Below, piece after piece: positions 24,207 through 36,200 of a DNA stretch of 64,000 bases; the first letter of the stretch is position 1, and each line of letters begins with the position of its first letter. The notes under the pieces are model-generated. The model was not told where the DNA came from and did not search any database. It was given only the letters and a program-made list of their open reading frames with translations. The DNA lies in NCBI RefSeq assembly GCF_037126465.1, contig NC_088210.1, positions 21,539,511 to 21,603,510 of the forward strand, read 5' to 3'. The stretch is from Ornithodoros turicata. Its lineage: Eukaryota; Arthropoda; Arachnida; Ixodida; Argasidae. The position numbers were made by a program, and so were the translations under genes.

Positions 24207-27200
24207 CTACTCCGTGTACCCATCCGCCGAGAACCCGAACGCGCCACTCGCGAACGCGGGAAAGGCAAAGGTAGGTAAACAGTTGAGCCTGGAACGCTTA
24301 CGCCCATGCGTTTTGTGTAGTCACCTAGTACTGAGCGTTATGATGTTGACTATATGTTTACGACGACGACAACCTACGTCAGGAAACGTCTGAGACATAT
24401 GGTACAGTACCAAAGGATGACCGTATTGACGACAACGACCCCCCCACAGTCACTCTGCCGGAGTCGCGGTATGTTTTATATGTGCAGTGATCACATGTTC
24501 TGACCGGGCCTGTAGCGAATGTTGTGCTACTTTATAACACTAGCAACACAGTTTACTAGTACCGTTGCAGAGTCACCTCTGCTTTTGGACATGCTGCATG
24601 CTTGCACCTTGCACTGTTGAGGGTAGACGCGTCTGGGTATTACAGCGTTGTTCTTATCGTGTGGCTAGATTTGGCATTTGCGTTAGGATATTTTGTATCA
24701 TGTTAGTCATGCATCATGATACGTATCATATTTGTCCAGAGCACGACTTACAACTACACTAAATAGTGGATGAGAAAGTGGTACAAAATCGTGGCTTCGC
24801 ATCTAGTCTGCCGCTCACGTGATACATAGCAGCAGCATTTTGTTGCACTAAACTACACTAGTGTCCTCAACCAGTTTTCGTACGTACCTTCCCTAATGAG
24901 TAGAAGAACATCTCATTTTCAGTTAGTCCAGGTATGGGCTGTATCCGAAATTCGGATTGAGGGTACACCTGCTGGAATATCTTCTTCCTAAAGAACTAGG
25001 AGTGGAGAACACCGTGAATTCTTCTGCGGCACCGAGACTATATGGGTTGAGACAATGCAAAATGTCTGTACGACCGTACCCAGTTTATAATTTTCTAGAT
25101 AAATCTTATATTTATTTGATGTCTCTGCTTACCCTGTACAACGGTGTTATTGAAGAAAGCGAGCGAAAAGCCTCGTCCAGTTTGAAGTCCGTGCGCCGCC
25201 CGCTTTCGTAGAGACTTCCATAAAGGCTATAGTTGAGGCATAACCGCACTTGCTCAATCTTCCTGGCCGCATAGAAGTCTTGAGCGTCGTCGAGGTCCCC
25301 CGACCAAGACCACATTTCTGCGTCGTCCAGTAGAATGCCAACGAGGCCATGCATGATGCGGTAGCCCATTCTGACTTTGTCCAATTCACTGTAAGGGATG
25401 ATTGCTATTGAGCTGATATGATGGGGCTGTTCTCGGAGCATAGTTTTCCGTCACTTCAGAGCAAGCCGTTTGCAACATTCCCCAGATTATTGCGAAAAAG
25501 GCCATCGTTCTCCTGCAACTCAAGTGCGGGCGCTCGTCGTCATGATATTTCGTAGCAGACGACAGAGCCAGTGGTGTCGTCTGCCATGTTGCGCGGTGCA
25601 CTACTCGGTATTCCGGCACCGTGCGAATGCTCAACACAGGACCCGACGGAACTTAAGTCTCGTGAGCAGTTCTTGCTTTTTGTTCCACTGGAATATTCCG
25701 CGGGGATGTTGCTTGATAAATTGATAGCGTCTGCAGTCGACGCTACGCCTCCGCCTCAAGGCGATGGGTGGAAAGCTGCAGACGAAGTGTAAAGAAAAAA
25801 AGAAAAGAAAACGTGTACCATGAGCACACGTCACTTATGCCTGCGGATTGCGTTCTGTAAGTATGTGTACACGAAACCCAAGAAACTTTGCTGTGAAATA
25901 TGAAAAGCCCGCACAAAGTAAGCTCTCCGTAGAGCTTCATCCCGTGTGCTTTGGCGTCATCGAACATTGGTCCAATGATATTCGCGCCGTAATCAAGGAG
26001 GGGGGAGCGGGAGTGGGAATTGAGAAAGCAAGTGGAGAGAGAAGTCATAGCTGGAACACGTGCCGCACATGCGCCGTTGGAGAAAGCACTGCGACTTCCA
26101 AGCGCACTGCTATCGTTAGAATACATTCAGCTTGAGGAGAAAACCACTTCGCAGGACCATATCAAGAAATTATCTACCCATTTATTCGATCCTCACTGGA
26201 TCATACGGTTTTGCAGTATAGGCATACAACATGTTGCAAAGACAACATTTACACTGAAAAATATTTACTTACAAAGCATCGTCGCCCTCCAGAAAGCCAT
26301 CTCCCATGGCTCCGAGAGACACAACTGCAATGAAACACGGAACGTTCTAACGAAACGCATGACGAAATAATCCTACGCGCTTGCGTACAAAGTGTGTTGA
26401 ACTCCGGCACGTAGTTACTGTAGAGATCCAGAACGGAGGGGAGGTATCTGCAAAATACGTGAAATAATAACACATTTCATTTGTTTCTTACAGTGGCATT
26501 TCGCGTTTTATGTTCACCCGGATTTGCATTTAGTTATCACGCGCAGCCAATCTGTTGTACAATGTTGTAATGAGGGTTATTACCATTTTAATCACCGGAT
26601 TTAGAAGTTAGCCTTGAAGAAGAATATATGACGCAATATCACGTTAGGGGATCTTGCCAAGTTAGCTGCGTCTACACTTTCGCACACATGTTAGGCGGCA
26701 CTATAGCATTTTTGTATTTTTATTTTTTTGGGCCCCAAATGAATAAACCGCTTTCGAAGTGTTGCTATACATAACTCACCCGAGTTTTAAGTAGTGGCCG
26801 CTCCCGCTTCGCAAGGAACTCCAATGCGTGTTCCACAGCCGACTGTTCAGTTCAACTGCTGAAGTGACGGCTCCTTCGGACAACACCTGACTTATATTCT
26901 GTGAAGGGAATGGGCGTTTGGTTTATGTGCTTGTGGACACTCTTTAGATCGGCGAAACATCCTACCCCGCCTACGACGTCTTCAAAGGCCTTCGTGTCTT
27001 CCTCCAGAAGGAACGTGTGCACCCGAAGCTGCCGCAGCTACGAATTAACCAAATAATATTTGTCACGACATCCTGTGTGAACCATGTTTCACAAAAAAGT
27101 TATTTTTATTTGAAACACCGGGTTTAATTCTTCAGAACATTCGTATACGCAATTCGCACGCAACAAACACAGCCGACGTGCACGAGACTAAATAGTTTAG

Positions 27201-30200
27201 TTTTTTGAAGAGACACATTGCTATGTTACTTCTCCTGTGTGCACTGCTACAGTGCAGTGAAAGCACGCTTTAGAGGAGACCGTCACGGATGGACGGACAC
27301 ACGCTTTGTCTAATTTCACTTTGTTTGGGAACTACATTCGGCGTTAAAAATGAACTTTTACTGTTCCAGAAATAACACCCATGCAGGACTACATTAGTGG
27401 AAGCGCGCCCGTTGCTTGACACAACCACAGCGAGCAGCTCGTGCCCGAGCCCGCCTATAGGGAAGGTAAGCTTCTGCGTTCCCAACGTACGATTTTCCAC
27501 ATTGAACCACGCCGGTAATAGTTGGTTGACGCACAGATATTAAGTATAGAGTCCTGCGTGATCTGCGGATAACGCGCTCTTTCCTGCGGGCCAGGATCCC
27601 AATTCGATATATGTTTCGGGTAGCAGGTCGGGTGCGGGTGTCGTTTTTGACACCAGCGCGTGTGGTGCGTAAACTAAATGAGTCGCCCAAGTTGCATACA
27701 TATTTTTCGGTGTATAACACGTGTGTTTTACACGAAAAAAAGTTTGAAAAATATGCCGTGCGTGTTATCTATGAGTGCGTGCTTACACATCTATACATTT
27801 CCGCATAGGACCGCCAGTGACCTTGTATATAACACGCAGGATGATGACTGGTCCGAATCCCGTTGAAATCAGCGGGTGCGTGTTATACATGATGCGTGTT
27901 ATACACCGAAAATTGCGGTGATAATAACGCAGTCAACGGGTGCAACGCACACTCCCATAACCCATCAGGAGTACTCCTTGTGAGCCTTGGGGGGTACTCA
28001 CAGCTAACGCTTATGTCCCTTCTCGTCGGAGTTGCTGGGACGGGTGCGGCTGGGGTTTTGAGAGAGAGAAAAGCAGAATTCGAGGTAACGCGTTACCGTA
28101 ACGAAGTTTCTTTTTTTTTGGTAACTTGTATCTTAACTCGCTACTTTTGCGCCGTGGTAACTTTCAGAGGAACTCGTTTCTCTTTCAGGTAACTTTGCCA
28201 AAGTAACTTAAGCTAAGTTCCAAGTTACTTTTAATTCGCTTTTCACTCACGTCCACATATTTTCTTGCTTTCTCTCCGGTTCTTTCATGGCATTTTATGC
28301 CATAAAACGTGATATTCAATCAATGACAGTATTCTATTCAGGAAATAAGAACCGCTGCCATTGAAATGAAGCTGAACCATTGTGCGCCCAGGGAGTAAGA
28401 TGCAATGCGTTCGAATTGTTGGACATAAACGAAAACGATCTAAGCGTGTTGCACTCCTCCGCGGGCAACTCAAGGTCTAACTCAACTGCTCACGCACACT
28501 GTACATGTGTAGTGCTCTTTTGTGTCCGAAGTAACTTGGAAGTAGTTCGTTCTTTTCTTTTTAAGTAACTCCGTAACTGCGAGTTACATTTCAGGCTGAA
28601 GAACTTCGTTAATAAGTTAGTTACATTTGCTACACGGAAACTCGTAACGAGTTATTTTTGACGGTAACTTCTCGATCTATGGAGAAAAGTGCTGGTTGCG
28701 GGCGGGTGCGAGCTTCATTTTGTAGTGGAACGCGGGTTGTATGTCGGATGCGGGTCAAAGAATTGTGACCCGCGCGTTAATATGGTGCACAATCGCAAAC
28801 CGACAGTGTTATTCCAAATACAGTCAATAGGTTCATTGAGAAAAATAGCATGTTTCGTTTGCAGCACATATAGCAGTCACTGTATGTGACGCGCGCTATA
28901 TTCTCTAGTATTGGTAATTTTCTGTAACTCTCGTATATCTATAAAAGCGCGCAAAAAAATGGAACATATCCCCTTCAAATGCCACGATAACGTACCTTGT
29001 GGAATATTTTCACCCTGGTTCGTTCGCTAGAGTAGCTTGACACGGCATACACACTGTCCAGAGCATTGCTCAGATCGCGGACGTTCTGCAGCGTGTAGTT
29101 AGAGAGCTGAAAAGCATCAGAATATATTGTAGGAAAAAGAAAGAAAACAAGGCCAAACGCATGTATCAGCACCTTCTGTTGCACAAGATGCGGCTGCCTA
29201 GACGTACACAGTGGACGAGCCAGCCGTGCTTCTCACAGTGACATCATCAATGACATTAACCGTGTAATCACACTTGCGACATTCCCCAGAATACTCCAGT
29301 AGAAGATGCGCAAACCGTCATAGCTCGCGAGCTCTCAACGCATTATCTTTTCGGACTCTTCTAACCACGGGCAATATCCTGCGGCTCAGCCACAGGATAC
29401 GCTGTGTACCACCCCCGATATTCTTTCGCCGTGCAAATTCTTAGTATCAATACGCGTAACATGAAAAACGGTTAGGAGCAACTAAGATTTATTTGAACAA
29501 GAACTTTCGTGCAAGAGACTGCACTTCTTCAGGTTACACAACTAAGTGCGACACAAGTATATATACCAGGAGAACAGATACAATAAAACAGGTTTCCAGA
29601 ACTAAGTAAACAGAAAACAACCAGACAGTAATACAATGCATCACGTGAGAATTCGTGAGATTCGGAGAATTGGGGTTCAAAAGATTTGGTGTTCAAAAAG
29701 ATTGGGGTTCAAAAGAAGTGCAGTCTCTTGCACGAAAGTTCTTGTTCAAATAAATCTTAGTTGCTCCTAACCGTTTTTCATGTTACGTGTGTGATTCCGT
29801 CTTCGCGGGCTCCTTGACAGTTTTTCTCCTTTTTTTCCCCTTTTCGACGTATCAATACGCGTCGAAACTTCCGCTCCGCGAGTGGCTTTTTGCTTTTTTT
29901 TTTTCACTGGAATATCCCTCGGAGATGTCGCACGCGTAAGAAACGGTAATGGTGTTGATGATTCATAATTTAATGGCGGTAATACTCAACTCTTTGAATG
30001 TCCTTGTGTCCAAGGCGAGCCATCACTCTTTCAGCAAACAGCAAATGAGCGCCGAGAGGGACTGCAGTCTCGGCCATACGTGCGCACAACATACTGTTAC
30101 CCGGCAGCGTGCTCCAAGGGTACCGTAGTAGTCCCAGAAAGTAGTGCGCATCAGCGTCATGTAAGTACGGGGCGTAGTGCAGGAGCAGGTGGAGGCACAC

Positions 30201-33200
30201 GTAATTGGCGTAGGAAGACCTAACAGTGCAGAAATGTAGTGCTTTCGTTAAAGGGGCACCAAAGTGCAAAAAATTCTCGTCCCGGAATGAAATATGCCGT
30301 TACTTTGACACCAACACAAAAGGAACGGGTGTCAAGATACCGTGTGTTCACACGAGTGACATCCTCACGGAATATTCCGGTGGAAGGAACTGCAACCGCC
30401 GCATCTCATGCGGCGCCGTAGTATCCGCAGTGATGCACATAACAGACGACACGATGGGTTCCGTTGCAGACGACACAGGATCGGTCCTGTCGTCTGGTAC
30501 GGAATCCATCTTGTGACTGTGCCGCAGAATATTCCCCACTGTTGGGAGAGGACGAAAAGGTATGACGTTCAGTGCTCACGTGACAACAAAAAGCTACGGC
30601 GTTTTGCGTATTTTCAGCTGGAGTGTGTTGAGAATGTCTGTCGTGTGAATGCACGGATAATAGCATATTTTGTTCCGCGAGTGTTTGCACTTGAGTGCCC
30701 CCTTTAGGCTCGACATCGATATTACCTCAGACACAGGCAACAAGGTTGTACTCACAGAAAAAGTGCATGGTCCTGGGCGAGGAACTTGGACAGTTCTGTG
30801 ACGTAAGCGACGTTTTTAATTAACACAATGGTCTTGCTGTTGATGGCCTCGTCGAATATGGTGTGAAGGTATTCTTCGAAGGACCACTGCGCGTAGATGT
30901 ACGACATGCTTTCTTTTTTTTTTTTTTTGTCAAGTGGTCTCCTTTGCCTCTATGGCCCTTGTCCTACAATGTGTGACAGAAACATAGGAACACTTCTGCT
31001 TACCTCAAGCTCGGGACTGTTAAATCTTCGCGACAACTCTTCCACGGTCATCTGCTCGTAGATGACGTCGTCGTCTTGCGACATGTTCAGCAACTGTCAG
31101 TTGTACCTCATAAGAGGTTGAGTAACTGTATGTAAGAACCAATGCCGTTATGCATACCGTGCGCCTGTTCCGTTCGATCCTCCAGACGGCTTCCGCGTCC
31201 GCGGCGTCTTTGAACCGACGGTTCATCCTGTTCATGAGTGCAAACGTCCGTGCTCCTACGTCCGGAGGGATTCGGTGGGGAACACCCATTTCGTCACCGA
31301 CAGTCAGCTGTTCAAACGAGCCAGCGTTAAGACGACATACACCGTGTATTCACTCGAGCGACATCTCCACGGAATATTATAGGGGAAGAAAAAAAAAAAA
31401 AAAAAAGCTCGAGGCGGAAGTTCCGCCGCGTCTCATGCTAAGTACAGTCACTATATAAGAGTGACTGTAATGCTGAGCATTCGCACAGCGCCGGAACATC
31501 GGGAGTGGTGTACTGCCCACGTAGCAGACGACACAATCGGCCGTGTCGTCTGCTACGGCATACCTTCCGGCCGAGCCGCAGGATATTGCCGACGGTTAGA
31601 AGAGCCAACCCCACCTAGACATAGAAGGATCGCTTAATATATCCTTTCACTCCTTCGCACGTGAAATCAAACAAGTCGGGAAATAATAGCCGCAGACGAT
31701 TTCAAATACTGGCTTTCTGTGGCTACCAGTGGCTACCCAGGCGGCTGATTGCGCCTCGTCTCCATATCTACGGCCGCTGAAGCACGGTTCTGATTGGCGG
31801 ACCCTTAATTATTACGTCACGTCGTTTTTGTGATCAGGCTTTGTTTCTATAGGTTGTGTTCACGGAAAGACTTGACGTTGAACTCTCGCGCTCACGTGGT
31901 AGCAGGAAGCTATGACGCTTTGCGCATCTTCCGCCGGAATATTCTGGGGAATGTCGCTCGTGTAAACACCCGGATGAAGCGTAGTTCCTCACAAGAATCT
32001 GTGTACCGGGCCCGGTGCGCCCGCGATCGGCGATCAGTTTCACACGAAAGAAAGGCATGAGTCCCGTATGGCGGGCCATCCGTCCAGCGGCAATGCCCAA
32101 CGTTGTGGGCGGCTGTGAGCCGGGAAGGATGGGAAACTGCAAGCCCAGTTCGCCTAGCGCCTCAGAAAACTCCCGGTTGGTGGCGCTTCCCCCTGGAATA
32201 GTAACTTGACGTCACCATGGTCGTGGACGCACGTGAAATTGAGTGTGTTTCGTTTTCGGTTTGCTTTGGATGTGTTAAAGAACGACTGAGCGCTCTATTC
32301 TCATGAAAACAACTTAACGTTGTCAGCAGTCGCGTATTGTAATCACCAGTATATTTTGTTTGTTCATGGTGACCAATTTTTGTTGTGTCTAGTTCATTAA
32401 TTCGATAAAAGAAATCGCAAGCTTTTAAAATATTGCCACAAAATATTACAATAAGTTATTCGGGGTGTCTCACGAAAAATGAGTTTAAAAAAAGTTAAAA
32501 AAAAGAAAAGGTTCATCGCACACCAAAAAGACGGACTGCATAGTGTTACCTGTGGTGTCAGGATTATCAAACGATTTTTTGTAATTAAGTGAAATTAATT
32601 ATTCCCGCTTGTTCAATTATAAGGATTAGAGCCAAAATGTTAATGAGGACGTTGTAGTTGGGCGATACAACGGCACGAAACACGTTGATTCAACTTTGTA
32701 CCTCTAACGGACCTGTCTGGTTTGCAAAAGACCGACGCGGGACCTGTCGCAAACGAGCGAGGAGTCAATGTCACGCCAAAATGTCAAAGTGTCGATGAGA
32801 CCTGTGACTAGTGTTTGTTCGATAACAGGACGCTTTTCACTTAATTAATTACAAAAAATAGTTTCATAATCCACACACCACCGGTAACACTATGCTGTCA
32901 GTCTTTTTGATGTGCGACGCACCATTTTTCTGGACATTCTGGCTCTAATCCTTATAATTAAAAACTGAGTAATTAATTTAACTTAACTAACTAATTATAA
33001 AACAAAAATAGTGTGAGTATCCTCACACCACTGGTAACACTATGCAATCCGTCTTTTTGGTGTGCGATGAATTATTTTTTAAACTTTGGCTCATTTTTCG
33101 TGAAACACCCTGCATAATATTTTTAAAAAGCCACACGAAGCGTACCTTGTTGAAACACCTGAGTCGGGTGTCTCTCAAAGGGCTCCACAACTTCCTAATT

Positions 33201-36200
33201 GACAGCTCAGCCATTTAAAAAATATTTTAAAAGCTAGCTAGGTTGGTGATAATTAATTGGGCGCAGTGGGAAAATACTGGCGACCACGATACGAGACCGC
33301 CAGCAATATTCGGTTTGTTTCGGAGCGCTGCTTTTTAAATTTTGGGTACATGATAGCTGGGACACTCTGGGACGTCTTGCGTTATTCTGGCTATAACGAG
33401 TGACACACTTCGAGACGTCGAGCATATTCACTAGTGAAAATTGCATAAACAAACGTAGTATAAACAAAAAAACATGGTCACTTACGGCGTTGCATACACC
33501 GAGTGAAGATCTCATACAGGGCTGTTCGGAAGAGGCCGTCGGATTTTTTTGTCCCACCTGCAAGAAAAGGAGCACGTGATTGCATCACCCATAGATCGTG
33601 TCATTACGAAGTCCAGGAGAGCTTCGAAAAGACATCGAGGGAATTAATGGCGGGTGGTTTTGCAAGCGACCAGATAAGGATTGTGTCCCGCAAGGACTGG
33701 CCAAGAAAATATGGGGCGGAGAAGAATCCTGCCAGCGGGAATGTGGTCCCAGTTCAACTATACGCAACACATAATGTCGTACAAATACATAAACATGGCC
33801 CTTAAGTTAGGCGGTCATGCATCTTGCTCGCTTCCGGTTTCGATATGCAACGTATTACAGTCTCCTATGCCTCGGCAAACCCACTTCGTGCTCATTCATG
33901 TTCAGTGTGGTAAAAGGAAAGAGCGGAGCATGAGTGGGCTGGGTCACACGTGCTGACCTTTGCTGTCTTCCTGAGGTGTGTATCTGAACAAACCGAAATA
34001 ACTCGCTTCACTATCATCACAGTCCACTACGATAGCGGAAACATTACATCTGTTGGCTATGAGAGCCGGGGGACACACAATTGCTCGGCTGCTTCTCCTG
34101 CATACACAGTGACACGGCAGTGAAAGCACGCTTTACAGGAGACAGTCTCGGGCGGACAGACAGACACACTATGTGCCTTCAGTGTATTCGTAGAATGCAG
34201 TATTCTGCATTATGGACATGGCTTGAGAAACAGAGATGTGTATGGCGAACGTATTTTACTGGGGAAACATGCGCTTCAGTATAGAAGCTGTGTCACGGAC
34301 CAAAAAGGAAAGGGAGTACCCTATCCGTTCAAAATCAGACATGCGCTGAAATAAGGCGAAATCTAGCGCTCGATGGCATGTCGTCTCGTTGAGCGTTCTT
34401 CGCGACTCCAAGAGCGGCCTCTACCTGTTGGTGTGCACTTGTGACGCGTTCGTTGCGACAGTGTGGTAACGAGCGGCCACCTAGCGGATCTCGCTGGAAG
34501 CGAGACAGTACAGCATGCTCAAATGAGATTGCCACATTACAATTACAGGATCAGGGGACCAAAAAGGGGAGTACTTGCAATCTCGGAGGCTAAAAGTTGT
34601 AATTAGTCCTCAATTTAGCCAAGAGCCGCAAGATATTCCATAGCAGACGACAGGACCGTCGTCTGCTACGGCAGGACCGTTTGTGTCGTCTGCCATGTGC
34701 AGCATGCCGCTCCTGATATTCTGGAACCGTATGCCCAATATAAGACGGCGGAAATTCTGAGCAGTTTTTTTTTCTTATTATTTTTCTTCCACTAGAATAT
34801 TCCTTAGGGATGTCACTCGCGTGAATACACGGTTAGAGTACACGGAGCAGACTTCACCGACGTGACGAATTGATACGTTACGTACGATTCAGGCTGTCGG
34901 CGAGGCCTTGCAGAATCGTGTATCGGACGTGGTCGTCGTACGAGTAGCCCTTGCTCAGATATAGATTGCCCGCTTCACTCCAGTGACGGCAAGCGTGGTT
35001 GTAAAAGTTGTCGCACGGCGAAGTCGTCCGGTTGTCTTGTCTGAGGCGAGACACTTCGAATGCTGGCGGGAGATTGTGTATGCGGGCAGTTCAGGCTGTG
35101 CAGCGTCTCGGACATAATGCTATACTTACCGAATTTCTTACATGCCGGTGAGGAGCAATAGAAAGCGCTGGAACCACCTGAAACATGTTCGATAGGAGAT
35201 GTTAACGCATATTCATGGGAGGAAATGGGTTAGGATAAAAATTCAATTTTCGCGGTTCTTTCCCTTTGCATGCACGTGTAAGTCAACAGTAAACTAGTAG
35301 AGTCACACGACGCTTATCGAGTCCAGACTTATAGTACTGCTCGAATATATCAACCGTATATGGTGGGAAGAAAGCTCGAAACACACGGTTATGTTATTTA
35401 TACTGTTATGTTATTTATAATTATTTATACTTTTCCTCGCAAATATTTGGTATATTTTGTATCATATGAGCGTGACGTGTGTCCCTGCGAGGTGAATTGG
35501 CGATAAGTTCAGTTCACGAGACGACTTTGCCCCACGACTCCTTAATTTATCAAACTCCTACATTATTTTGTTACGTCCCAGTATAGCATAATAGGTACGC
35601 TAAGAAAATTATGTAGGTACGCGATAGGCAACGTACCTCGTGAATCACCGAGGAATGTGAACATGAGTAGGCCCCCAACGATTACCACGGCTGCCGGTAT
35701 CAAAAGAAGAGGGAGCCACATCGGCCTGCAGTCAGTTGAACCGCTGGAACAAACACAACATGTATCGAATTGTGACGCAGTTATAACGAACGTTCGCTAT
35801 AAAAGGAGGGATAGCCTACTCCTATTGTTGCATCGAGATACATGGGCCGAGACACTCAGCCATCGCCGAGAAAATTACCCCGGGGGAATCGCCACAAGGG
35901 GGGATTAGCGACACCGGAGAAATAAGAGAAGGGGAGCCAGTTGCAATCCCGGACGCCATAGGGGATCATTTGGAACCAGTTCGATACTGCCATCACATCA
36001 ATTTGGCATCAACGAATCACAAGTTACTCTACAGATACTTTACAAGCGCCCCCACCCCCTCTTTTTTTTTGCTCTATAGTTTCCTTTTCCGTATATATCC
36101 GCCGTTACTCTATAGCACTTCGGTCTTCCGTTAATTACTTATTACTAGAGGTGAGTGCGGCTAAGCAAACTTGGACCCGCACCCGCACAGTACCCGCGCG

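Noticed and set aside
25386..25500. A frame reading MAFFAIIWGMLQTAC...ENYAP looks like the FF..WC C-terminal motif of M13 peptidases and has compatible phase with exon 25915-26050.
   Set aside because: The same bases align with the right terminus of the CAGACGACA-type repeat (ATTCTGGGGAATGTCGC in other copies), and the position is upstream of the zinc-site exon, so the similarity is coincidental.
26249..26473. A single continuous 74-codon minus-strand frame over the M13 region.
   Set aside because: Only its first part is coding. Splice sites divide it into exons 26389-26447 and 26273-26324 in different frames, which restores the M13 pattern (YSNYVPEF then VSLGAMG).
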